Source: Halohasta litchfieldiae | GTDB taxonomy: Archaea; Halobacteriota; Halobacteria; Halobacteriales; Haloferacaceae | Length of the DNA: 64,000 bases | Direction of reading: 5' to 3' | Assembly: GCF_002788215.1 (NCBI RefSeq) | Contig: NZ_CP024845.1 | Location: forward strand, 2,914,001-2,978,000 | Shown here: positions 1-7,253 of the stretch, in pieces | Numbering within the stretch: the stretch's first letter is position 1 | Layout of the letters: each line of letters begins with the position of its first letter | Translations under genes and position numbers: made by a program | The notes under the pieces: model-generated | What the model was told of the DNA's origin: nothing | Database searches by the model: none | Seen by the model: only the letters and a program-made list of their open reading frames with translations

Positions 1-144
1 AGCGACACCCACCGCCGCCGACAGCGCGACGTTGGTTTTCCCCGCTGCTGGCGGCCCATAGAGCTGGGTAACCGTTCCCCGCTCGAAGCCGCCGCCCAAC
101 AGCGAATCGAGTGCCCCACAGCCGGTCGAAACTGGCTCGCTCAC
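1..144 (-). CDS. radB: DNA repair and recombination protein RadB, 5' end only
   Basis: The gene runs off the left edge, leaving the first 48 codons from a GTG start at 144. The peptide begins [19 protein letters not shown] and continues into a Walker A loop of the form GPPAAGKTN at about residues 33-41. This is the usual opening of RadB, the archaeal RecA/RadA paralogue that assists RadA in homologous recombination. The single visible ATP-binding loop near the N terminus, without RadA's helix-hairpin-helix domain, favours RadB over RadA. No other start lies in frame nearby. The rest of the ATPase core is outside the window, so the call rests on this end alone. Confidence 0.82.
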   Translation of the reverse strand, partial: MSEPVSTGCGALDSLLGGGFERGTVTQLYGPPAAGKTNVALSAAVGVA

Positions 145-359
145 AGTCAGCAATTGACTGGTCAGCGCAAAAGCCCCTCGGTCTCCCGTGACAGCTGCTA
201 TCTCTCGGTCGGCGGTGAGTCTGACACTACCGAGCTGTCGACCGCAGCCGAGGATTCAGTCGACAGCGACTGATCGGTAGCTACTCGTGTGAGTCGCTTT
301 ACTGACTGGTTCCACGAGGGCCACACAGACTGATACGGCTTGCAAGCGACGGTGGATAT

Positions 360-893
360 ATGGCCGAAGAAACACTGATCGAAGTCGAAGGATCGCACGA
401 CAGAGCAACGATTGCGTCGTACTTTCGGCAGTTCGCCGATGGGCTCGAAGCGGATGGCTCGGTCACGTTCAGCACCGGTGAGGACGAGGTGAGCCTGACT
501 GTCCCCGAGACAGCCGAGTTTGAGATCGAAGTCGAGCGCGAGACCGAAGAGGAAGACGACGAAGCCGAGTACGAAATCGAGTTCGAAGTCGGCTGGTCGA
601 CCGACGAGGACGAAGAAGCCGAAGCAGCGATCCTCGAAATCGGCGGCGGAAGCAAAAGCGACACCGAGGGCCAACAGGAGACGATAGACGAGGCAGTCGA
701 CGAGGCCGAAGGTGGTCATGAAGCCGCAGCCAGTGACGAACGTGCGGCTCACGATGACGAGGGTGAAGCCGGCAGCGACGCGGAACTGGAGTCACCGGAC
801 CCACCCGACGGACGAAGCGAGGTCGACGCCGCCGAAGACGACGAAGGAAGTCGACTCACCGATACGGACACCGATTCCGACGAGGACCGTTAG
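360..893 (+). CDS. amphi-Trp domain protein with long acidic tail
   Basis: A 177-residue protein. The first 75 or so residues (MAEETLIEVEGSHDRATIASYFRQ onward, with an alternating SVTFSTGEDEVSLTVP strand and a closing VGW) match the amphi-Trp domain common in haloarchaea, whose function is unknown. From about residue 95 to the end the chain is low complexity, dominated by Asp and Glu with Ala and Ser, and probably disordered. It stands alone, divergent from radB and convergent with larC. The ATG at 360 is the first in frame and sits directly after a GGATATA sequence. The domain call is from recognition of the pattern, not a search. Confidence 0.72.
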   Translation: MAEETLIEVEGSHDRATIASYFRQFADGLEADGSVTFSTGEDEVSLTVPETAEFEIEVERETEEEDDEAEYEIEFEVGWSTDEDEEAEAAILEIGGGSKSDTEGQQETIDEAVDEAEGGHEAAASDERAAHDDEGEAGSDAELESPDPPDGRSEVDAAEDDEGSRLTDTDTDSDEDR

Positions 894-939
894 GCGACCA
901 CTAACGCACCGACATCGGCAGTATACGCCAGTTACCAGT

Positions 940-2304
940 TCACCGATCAACGTCGACCGCAGTTTCTGCCCGCCGCATGATCTCGCTGATCGGTCGACCT
1001 GTTTCACTGGCGACGGCGGCGGCATCGTCGTACTCCGCGCTCACGTCGTAGACCTCGCCGTCGGTCGTGCTCGCTATTTTTACGTCGACCGTGTACTGTT
1101 CGCCAGCAACGGTGAGGTCGACGGTCTCGAACCGTCGTTCTGCGGTCCAGCGGTGGCCCGCACCGTGTTCGCGGATGCCGAGCGTCCCGGTTTCGAGCGC
1201 CAGTCGGTGGGCGATGCGCTCGGCGTCTTCGGGCTTGCAGATCACCTTCACGAGGTGGCCCGGTCGAGATTTCTTCATCGTCACGGGAAGAATCGATACA
1301 TCGCGTGCGCCCGCGGCGGTCAGTGTTTCCTGCAAGCCGCCCAGTAGTTCCGGCGAGGCATCGTCGAGATTCGTTTCCAAGACCGTGATCGAATCGCGGC
1401 TCAGTCGACTCCTACCGTCGCCGACGGTCGCCCGGAGGACGTTGGGATGGGACTCAAAGGAGTGGTCACCGGCTCCATAGCCGGTTTCGTCGACCGAGAG
1501 CGCGGGGAGAGTGTCGACGCCCTCGGCGAGTTGGGCGAGAATCGCCGCGCCGGTCGGCGTGAGGAGTTCGGCCTCGATGGGACCGCCCTGAATCGACCAG
1601 TCGGCACGCTCGGCGATTTCGACCACCGCAGGACCGGGAATCGGGTAGGTGCCGTGACTCATTTCGCGGTGGCCGCCACCGACCGACAGCGGCGTGGTGA
1701 CGATCCGGTCGACGTCCAGATCGTCGACGAGCAGTGCCACACCGACGATATCGGCGATGGCGTCGTCCGCGCCGACCTCGTGGAACTGGATGTCGTCGAG
1801 CGGCTCGCCGTGAACCGCGGCTTCGGCCTCGCCGAGCAGGCGAAACGCACCGAGCGCGTCGGCTTTGACCGATTCGGGGAGGTCCATGGAATCGACGATG
1901 TCGACGACCTCACGATAGCTTCGGTGGGGGCCGTGGCCTTCGGCGTGAGTGTGGTCGTGATCATGGCTGTGGCCGTGATCATGGTTGTGGCCGTGATCAT
2001 GGCTGTGGTCGTGATCATCACCGTCGTCAGTATCACCGTGGCTGTGGGTGTGGCTCTCATCATGGCTCTCGTCATGAGTATGTCCTGTGTCGTGGCCGTG
2101 CTCGGCTGTCGCGCCGTCAGTCAGCAATACGTCGACGGTGGTCGCCGAAATCCCGTTTTTAATCGTCGAATCGACCGCATATCGGACGGAAAGTGCTGAT
2201 TCGACCGGGTCGAGGGCAGTTGGATCCGCACCGACCGCCAGCAGCGCCCCGAGGAGCATATCCCCGCTGGCACCCAGTCGACCATCGAACGCAAGTGTTC
2301 GCAT
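940..2304 (-). CDS. larC: LarC-type nickel insertion protein with His-rich insert
   Basis: A 454-residue DUF111/LarC family protein. LarC inserts nickel into the pyridinium pincer cofactor of lactate racemase and related enzymes, consuming CTP. The N terminus MRTLAFDGRLGASGDMLLGALL is the family signature, and FHEVGADDAIADIVG and the conserved LETNLDDASPELLGG region follow. The start at 2304 was chosen because that signature begins there; 19 further upstream codons in frame do not look conserved. Residues 69-127 form an insert with 22 histidines in HDH/HGH runs, a likely metal store. The gene is one uninterrupted frame, unlike species where larC is split by a frameshift. No larB, larE or larA is visible in this window, so the target enzyme is unknown. 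Confidence 0.88.
   Translation of the reverse strand: MRTLAFDGRLGASGDMLLGALLAVGADPTALDPVESALSVRYAVDSTIKNGISATTVDVLLTDGATAEHGHDTGHTHDESHDESHTHSHGDTDDGDDHDHSHDHGHNHDHGHSHDHDHTHAEGHGPHRSYREVVDIVDSMDLPESVKADALGAFRLLGEAEAAVHGEPLDDIQFHEVGADDAIADIVGVALLVDDLDVDRIVTTPLSVGGGHREMSHGTYPIPGPAVVEIAERADWSIQGGPIEAELLTPTGAAILAQLAEGVDTLPALSVDETGYGAGDHSFESHPNVLRATVGDGRSRLSRDSITVLETNLDDASPELLGGLQETLTAAGARDVSILPVTMKKSRPGHLVKVICKPEDAERIAHRLALETGTLGIREHGAGHRWTAERRFETVDLTVAGEQYTVDVKIASTTDGEVYDVSAEYDDAAAVASETGRPISEIMRRAETAVDVDR
1951..2022 (-). repeat. 18-bp tandem repeat (4 copies) coding for the LarC His-rich segment
   Basis: Four head-to-tail 18-bp units begin at 1951, 1969, 1987 and 2005. On the plus strand each reads close to GTGGCCGTGATCATGGCT. 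On the coding strand the unit gives six residues of alternating His with Asp, Gly, Ser or Asn. Copies differ by one to four bases. The repeat explains how the metal-binding insert could have lengthened by slippage without breaking the frame. Confidence 0.85.
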
Positions 2305-2466
2305 ACCCGACAGACGTGCCTCCCGATGAAAAGTCCATCCGATTGGGTGAGTCCGAAACATCCGTTTTCTGGCAGTCTATCCCACGATCAGAGTTGGGAC
2401 GAGATACTGTCTGCCGAGATTTCAAATATACACAGAAAATAATTGGTTACCAGTCGTATCGGGGGG

Positions 2467-2476
2467 CTTTTTTAAC
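2467..2476 (+). promoter_or_regulatory. TATA box of pyk
   Basis: CTTTTTTAAC is centred about 26 bases before the pyk ATG at 2498, the position of an archaeal TATA box for a leaderless transcript. The preceding 50 bases are AT-rich compared with flanking DNA. No Shine-Dalgarno sequence precedes the start. Confidence 0.55.
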
Positions 2477-2497
2477 TCCTCTTGCCTAACTCCGCAC

Positions 2498-4252
2498 ATG
2501 AGAAACGCGAAAATCGTCTGTACGCTCGGCCCCGCATCGGATGACGCCGAAACCATCCGGTCGCTTGCCGACGCCGGGATGTCCGTTGCTCGTCTCAATG
2601 CTAGCCACGGTTCGACAGATCACCGTCGCACGGTCATCGACCGGGTACGGGACGTCGACGACGAACTGACAGAGCCACTGGCGGTCATGGTCGACCTCAA
2701 AGGCCCCGAGGTCCGAACCGCAGAGATCGACGAGCCGGTCATGCTCGAAACCGGCTCCGAAGTCGTCTTCGCCAAGGGCGACACCTCGACACCCGAGTTC
2801 GTCGGGCTCACCGTTTCGATCACCGAATGCGAACCCGGCGACACGATCCTCCTCGACGACGGCCGGATCGAGGCCCACGTCCGACGCGTCGACGGCGAGG
2901 AGGTCGTCGCCGAGATCATCTCCGGCGGCAAACTCCAGAGCCGTAAAGGCGTCAACATCCCCGGCGTCGACCTCGATATCGAACTCATCACCGAGGGCGA
3001 CGAACGGGAACTCGAACTCGCCGCCGACAAGCAGGCCGATTTCGTCGCGGCCTCGTTCGTCCGCGACGGCGAGGACGTCTACAAAATCATCGACAAACTC
3101 GAAGAGTTCGGTGATGCGGATATCCCCGTGATTGCGAAAATCGAGCGTGCCGGTGCCGTCGAGAACCTCGATTCGATCATCAGCGCCGCCGACGGCGTGA
3201 TGGTCGCCCGCGGCGATCTGGGTGTCGAGTGTCCGCTCGAAGACGTCCCAGTCGTCCAGAAACGCATTATCAAGAAGTGTGTCGACGCCGGTGTCCCGGT
3301 TATCACCGCCACCGAGATGCTGGAATCGATGATCCATTCGCGTCGACCAACGCGCGCGGAGGCCTCCGACGTGGCCAACGCCGTCCTCGACGGCACCGAC
3401 GCAGTGATGCTCTCCGGCGAGACTGCCATCGGCGACCACCCTGTACGGGTTGTCGAAACGATGGCCGACATCGTCAACGGCGTCGAGGAAACCGACGAGT
3501 ACGCCGAGAGCGTCGAACAGCGCGTCCCGAGTGCCAAAGACCAGTCACGAACCGAAGCACTGGCTCGCTCGGCCCGCTATCTCGCCCGTGATATCGGTGC
3601 ATCGGCAGTCGTCGCCGCCAGCGAATCGGGGTATACGGCCCGCAAGACAGCCAAATTCCGACCACAGGTCCCAATCGTCGCCACGACACCCAACGAGCGG
3701 GTTCGTCGACAGCTCGGACTCGTCTGGGGTGTCATTCCACGATCCCTCGAGTATCAAGAGAGTGTCGAGCATATCCTCGAAGGCAGCGTGCAGGCCGCCC
3801 TCGACGCCAATGCGGCCGAAAGTGGGGATACAGTGGTGGCCATCTCGGGGCTCGTTTCGAACATCGATCAGGCCCAGACGACCAATATGCTGAAGGTCCA
3901 CGTCGCCGCCGAGCAGATCGCCAGCGGCAAACAGATCGTCGGCGGTCGCGTCGCTGGCCCACTCGTCCGACTGACAGATGGCGACCTCTCGGACGTTCCC
4001 GAGGGTGCGATCCTCTCGCTGTCGACGGCGTTCGACGGCGAGTTCACAGGTGATATCGAGAAGATCGGCGGCATCGTCGACGCCCGCGAAGGGATGACCG
4101 GCTACCCGGCTGTGATCGCCCGCGAACTCGGGATTCCGATGCTCAGCGGTGCGATCGTCCCCGACCGGATCGCCGAGGGACAGACACTCAGCATCGACGC
4201 CGAACGCGGTGTCGTCTTCGAGGGGAACGTCCTCCGAACCCCCAGACGCTAA
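2498..4252 (+). CDS. pyk: pyruvate kinase
   Basis: A 584-residue pyruvate kinase, which converts phosphoenolpyruvate and ADP to pyruvate and ATP at the end of glycolysis. Visible landmarks are MRNAKIVCTLGPAS at the N terminus, MVDLKGPEVR near residue 65, the active-site stretch VIAKIERAGAVEN near 210 with its lysine, then DGVMVARGDLGVE and ITATEMLESM. After the catalytic and C domains, about 100 extra residues (roughly 480-584, starting GGRVAGPLVRL and including TPRR at the end) resemble the phosphohistidine domain of PEP-utilising enzymes, a known extension in some pyruvate kinases. The gene is monocistronic or followed closely by the small membrane protein gene 30 bases downstream. Confidence 0.97.
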   Translation: MRNAKIVCTLGPASDDAETIRSLADAGMSVARLNASHGSTDHRRTVIDRVRDVDDELTEPLAVMVDLKGPEVRTAEIDEPVMLETGSEVVFAKGDTSTPEFVGLTVSITECEPGDTILLDDGRIEAHVRRVDGEEVVAEIISGGKLQSRKGVNIPGVDLDIELITEGDERELELAADKQADFVAASFVRDGEDVYKIIDKLEEFGDADIPVIAKIERAGAVENLDSIISAADGVMVARGDLGVECPLEDVPVVQKRIIKKCVDAGVPVITATEMLESMIHSRRPTRAEASDVANAVLDGTDAVMLSGETAIGDHPVRVVETMADIVNGVEETDEYAESVEQRVPSAKDQSRTEALARSARYLARDIGASAVVAASESGYTARKTAKFRPQVPIVATTPNERVRRQLGLVWGVIPRSLEYQESVEHILEGSVQAALDANAAESGDTVVAISGLVSNIDQAQTTNMLKVHVAAEQIASGKQIVGGRVAGPLVRLTDGDLSDVPEGAILSLSTAFDGEFTGDIEKIGGIVDAREGMTGYPAVIARELGIPMLSGAIVPDRIAEGQTLSIDAERGVVFEGNVLRTPRR

Positions 4253-4282
4253 GCCTATCCGTTCGGCGACCCTGTTGCGGGT

Positions 4283-4498
4283 ATGAGTCAGGGTCCGACA
4301 GCAGAACCCGAGTCCGAACCTGCAGCCGAATCCGAGGACGGCGAGTGGCGCTTTAGCGTCGACGATGTTGGCCCTGAGGCCGACCCCGAACCACCGGAGC
4401 CCGAACCGGTAGAACCCGAATCGATCTCGCTGGAACACGCCGTTTTCGTCGGTCTCGGAATCATGTTGACCGTTGGGATCATCCTCACGGGGCTGTAG
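4283..4498 (+). CDS. small acidic single-span membrane protein
   Basis: A 71-residue protein of unknown function. The first 48 residues are soluble and strongly acidic with Pro-Glu repeats (EPPEPEPVEPE), containing the short conserved-looking stretch EWRFSVDDVG. The C terminus (about residues 50-71, AVFVGLGIMLTVGIILTGL) is one membrane span ending with the protein, so the acidic part probably faces the cytoplasm. It lies 30 bases after pyk and 49 before the NfeD gene on the same strand. Similar small haloarchaeal proteins exist, but I cannot assign a named family with certainty. Confidence 0.68.
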   Translation: MSQGPTAEPESEPAAESEDGEWRFSVDDVGPEADPEPPEPEPVEPESISLEHAVFVGLGIMLTVGIILTGL

Positions 4499-4547
4499 CC
4501 AGTGGTCGACACTGTAACATTAAACACGTCGAACACATAGGGTAGCT

Positions 4548-5201
4548 ATGGCACTCCTGCTCCAGTTGGAGATTGTGGGCCCGGAGACGTTGCCGCTACT
4601 GCTGATTACGGCTGGGCTCCTGATCTCGTTGGCCGAAGCACTCGCTCCCGGTGCGAACTTCATCGTCGTTGGGATCGGTCTACTCGGAGCTGGACTCACT
4701 GGGCTCCTATTGAGCCCGTTTTTCGCGGCTGGTCCCTTCCTGCTTGGTATTCTTACCCTACTGTTCGGCTCTATCGCGTTCTACCTCTACCACGAGTTCG
4801 ATTTCTACGGCGGGAAGGGCCAACAACAGACCAGCGACTCCGCCGCACTCCAAGGCAAGACCGGCCGGGTCACCGAGCGTGTCACCCCCACAGGTGGGCA
4901 GGTCAAACTCCAAGGTGGCGGGTTCAACCCCTATTACTCGGCCCGCTCGATGGACAACGAAATCCCGGAAGGCACCGACGTAATGGTCATCGACCCCGGC
5001 GGTGGCAACGTCGTCACCGTCGAGGCGCTGTCGATTATCGAAGACGACATCGACCGCCAACTCGCGGCTGGGCGCGACGATTCGGACACCCCTGTAGAGC
5101 CACCCGAACAGGACGAAACGGCCGCCACCGAGTATCTCGAAAAACGAATCGGCGATGAGGGTGTCGACGAGTCGGAACGCGACCCAGAGTACGAACAGTA
5201 A
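4548..5201 (+). CDS. NfeD-like membrane protein
   Basis: A 217-residue protein with four closely spaced hydrophobic segments in the first 80 residues (LLLITAGLLISLAEAL, FIVVGIGLLGAGLTGLL, then FLLGILTLLFGSIAFYLY) followed by a soluble region. Residues about 95-155 (LQGKTGRVTERVTPTGGQVKL to VTVEAL) fit the OB-fold domain of NfeD proteins. The tail is acidic. NfeD proteins are partners of SPFH/stomatin proteins in membrane quality control, and the SPFH gene follows 101 bases downstream on the same strand, which supports the call. No protease domain is attached, so this is the short NfeD type. Confidence 0.85.
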   Translation: MALLLQLEIVGPETLPLLLITAGLLISLAEALAPGANFIVVGIGLLGAGLTGLLLSPFFAAGPFLLGILTLLFGSIAFYLYHEFDFYGGKGQQQTSDSAALQGKTGRVTERVTPTGGQVKLQGGGFNPYYSARSMDNEIPEGTDVMVIDPGGGNVVTVEALSIIEDDIDRQLAAGRDDSDTPVEPPEQDETAATEYLEKRIGDEGVDESERDPEYEQ

Positions 5202-5302
5202 CTGAGGCCGAACCCGGTCGACGATCCGTTTATTTCTCCCAAGATCTGTCGGTAGTACGTAATGAAGCCAACGCTTATGAGCCTGTCAGTCCAAGAACCA
5301 AC

Positions 5303-6481
5303 ATGGACTCACTCGTACTCCAACTGGGGGCACTGACGGTCAGTGCGGTCGGGTTGCTGTTCCTGTTTTTTATCATCATCGTCATCTGGCAGACCGTCGA
5401 AATCGTCGACGCATACGAGAAGAAGGCCCTCACCGTCTTTGGTGAGTACCGGAAACTGCTCGAACCGGGGTTCAACATCATCCCGCCGTTCGTCTCCCGG
5501 ACCTACGCCTTCGATATGCGGACCCAGACACTCGACGTCCCACGCCAAGAAGCGATCACCCGGGACAACTCGCCGGTAACCGCCGACGCGGTCGTCTACA
5601 TCAAGGTCATGGATGCCAAGAAGGCGTTTTTGGAGGTCGACGACTACAAGAAGGCCGTCTCTAACCTCGCCCAGACCACGCTCCGGGCCGTGCTCGGCGA
5701 CATGGAACTCGACGACACGCTCAACAAACGCCAAGAAATCAACGCAAAAATCAGAACCGAACTGGACGAACCCACCGACGAGTGGGGGATTCGCGTCGAG
5801 AGCGTCGAGGTCCGTGAGGTCAACCCATCGAAGGAGGTCCAGCAGGCCATGGAGCAGCAGACCTCCGCCGAGCGTCGACGCCGAGCGATGATCCTCGAAG
5901 CACAGGGTGAACGCCGCTCCGCCGTCGAGACCGCAGAGGGTGACAAACAGAGCGACATCATCCGCGCCCAAGGTGAAAAACAGAGCCAGATCCTCGAAGC
6001 ACAGGGTGATGCGATTTCGACCGTCCTGCGAGCCAAATCCGCCGAGGCGATGGGCGAACGCGCAATCATCGAACGCGGCATGGAGAGCCTCGAACGCATC
6101 GGGCAGGGCGAGTCCTCAACGTTCATCCTGCCGCAGGAACTCACCTCGCTGGTGGGTCGCTACGGCAAACAGCTCACCGGCAGCGATATTCAGGAGTCCG
6201 AAGGCCTCGAAGGCAAGGAGTTCGACGCCGAAACCCGGAAGATGCTCGGGCTCGACGACATCGACGAGATCCTCGGTGAGATCGATCAGGCCGCTGAGAT
6301 GGATATCGAACAGCTCGAACAGGAGGCCGAACAGGTCAAGACCGGCGATACGAGTATCAAAAGTCCCAATGAAGTGATCGACGAAGCCGACGAGGAACTT
6401 GAGGAGGAGGCACTCACTGAATCCGAGACCTCACCCGACGGCGGTGCCTCGTTCGAACGCGAGACCGAAACTGAACAGTAA
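5303..6481 (+). CDS. SPFH domain (stomatin/prohibitin-like) protein
   Basis: A 392-residue membrane-anchored scaffold protein. One N-terminal span (about residues 12-32) precedes the SPFH domain, recognised by EYRKLLEPGFNIIPPFV, the TLDVPRQEAITRDNSPV stretch and LRAVLGDMELDDTLNKR. A predicted coiled coil rich in Ala, Glu and Arg follows (about 195-260, with three EAQGE/RAQGE-like repeats), then an acidic tail. Stomatin-type proteins form oligomers on the inner face of the membrane and often pair with NfeD, whose gene is immediately upstream. A TATA-like CGCTTATGAG about 30 bases before the ATG suggests it may also have its own promoter. Confidence 0.9.
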   Translation: MDSLVLQLGALTVSAVGLLFLFFIIIVIWQTVEIVDAYEKKALTVFGEYRKLLEPGFNIIPPFVSRTYAFDMRTQTLDVPRQEAITRDNSPVTADAVVYIKVMDAKKAFLEVDDYKKAVSNLAQTTLRAVLGDMELDDTLNKRQEINAKIRTELDEPTDEWGIRVESVEVREVNPSKEVQQAMEQQTSAERRRRAMILEAQGERRSAVETAEGDKQSDIIRAQGEKQSQILEAQGDAISTVLRAKSAEAMGERAIIERGMESLERIGQGESSTFILPQELTSLVGRYGKQLTGSDIQESEGLEGKEFDAETRKMLGLDDIDEILGEIDQAAEMDIEQLEQEAEQVKTGDTSIKSPNEVIDEADEELEEEALTESETSPDGGASFERETETEQ

Positions 6482-6541
6482 CTGGATCGTCAGCGATCGT
6501 GTCCGGCAACAATCCAGTTCAAAATGAACGTAATTGGGCTA

Positions 6542-6567
6542 GTAAACGGTGCCTACCATCCGTTTAC
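6542..6567. promoter_or_regulatory. inverted repeat, candidate operator of the winged-helix regulator
   Basis: GTAAACGG at 6542-6549 and CCGTTTAC at 6560-6567 are perfect 8-base complements separated by 10 bases, so the half-site centres are 18 bases apart, close to two helical turns. The site lies about 20 bases upstream of the TATA box (6588-6596) of the following regulator gene, where an autoregulator or activator would bind. The link to that protein is inference. Confidence 0.5.
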
Positions 6568-6587
6568 AACGAATTAGGGTCGAAGTA

Positions 6588-6596
6588 CTTTTATTA
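6588..6596 (+). promoter_or_regulatory. TATA box of the winged-helix regulator
   Basis: CTTTTATTA is centred about 28 bases upstream of the ATG at 6620. This is the expected spacing for a leaderless haloarchaeal transcript, and no ribosome binding site is present. Confidence 0.55.
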
Positions 6597-6619
6597 CTGA
6601 TACCCCCAACGAACGATAG

Positions 6620-7240
6620 ATGACCGATCCAGTCGACGAACGGAAACGAACGACGCTCCGGCGATTTGCCGCCCTCGGAGCCTCGGCCCCGTTCGTCGGC
6701 ATTGCCAGTGGAGACGACCCAGATGAGGAGGAGTCCAGAAGCGAGGTACCGAATGCGATCCGTGGCTATCTGTCGACAACGCCCGGGGCGCACTTTTCGA
6801 AGCTCCGCGACGACCTCCAGCTCGGCACTGGTGAGACACAGCACCACCTTCGGGCGCTCATCGAAGCCGAGGCAATCGACTCCCGACGCGATGGCGAGTA
6901 CCGTCGGTTCTTCCCGGCCGGGCGGTTTTCGAACTTCGAGCAGGTCACGTTGGGCTATCTCCGCCGCGAAACGCCACGCGGCATGCTGATCGAACTGCTC
7001 GAATCACCCGCCGAAACCGGGAGCGAGCTGGCCGACCGGCTGTCGGTATCGCGGGCGACAGTGAGTAATTATGCTGGAGAGTTAGAGGAGATCGGACTGC
7101 TCGACCGGTCGGATCGCTACGTCGTCGAGCGGCCGGAAACAGTGTTGACCCTCCTAGTTCGGTATGCGGATTCGTTCGGCCCGGATGCAGTGGCGTTCGC
7201 ATCCAGCGCCGACGAACTCATTCGAGTCGACCGTTCGTAG
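6620..7240 (+). CDS. two-domain winged-helix regulator with Tat-like N terminus
   Basis: A 206-residue protein with two tandem winged-helix units. The first (about 48-105) contains HFSKLRDDLQLGTGETQHHLRALIEAEAI and the second (about 120-185) contains TGSELADRLSVSRATVSNYAGELEEIGLL, both of MarR/ArsR-like form. Before them, residues 8-32 (KRTTLRRFAALGASAPFVGI) look like a twin-arginine signal: an Arg pair, Phe, then a short Ala/Gly hydrophobic stretch ending in Ala-Ser-Gly. That is odd for a DNA-binding protein and may instead be a membrane tether. It is convergent with gyrA, 13 bases away. It probably regulates itself through the inverted repeat at 6542-6567; its targets are unknown. Confidence 0.78.
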   Translation: MTDPVDERKRTTLRRFAALGASAPFVGIASGDDPDEEESRSEVPNAIRGYLSTTPGAHFSKLRDDLQLGTGETQHHLRALIEAEAIDSRRDGEYRRFFPAGRFSNFEQVTLGYLRRETPRGMLIELLESPAETGSELADRLSVSRATVSNYAGELEEIGLLDRSDRYVVERPETVLTLLVRYADSFGPDAVAFASSADELIRVDRS

Positions 7241-7253
7241 CTCGGTGCCGCGA

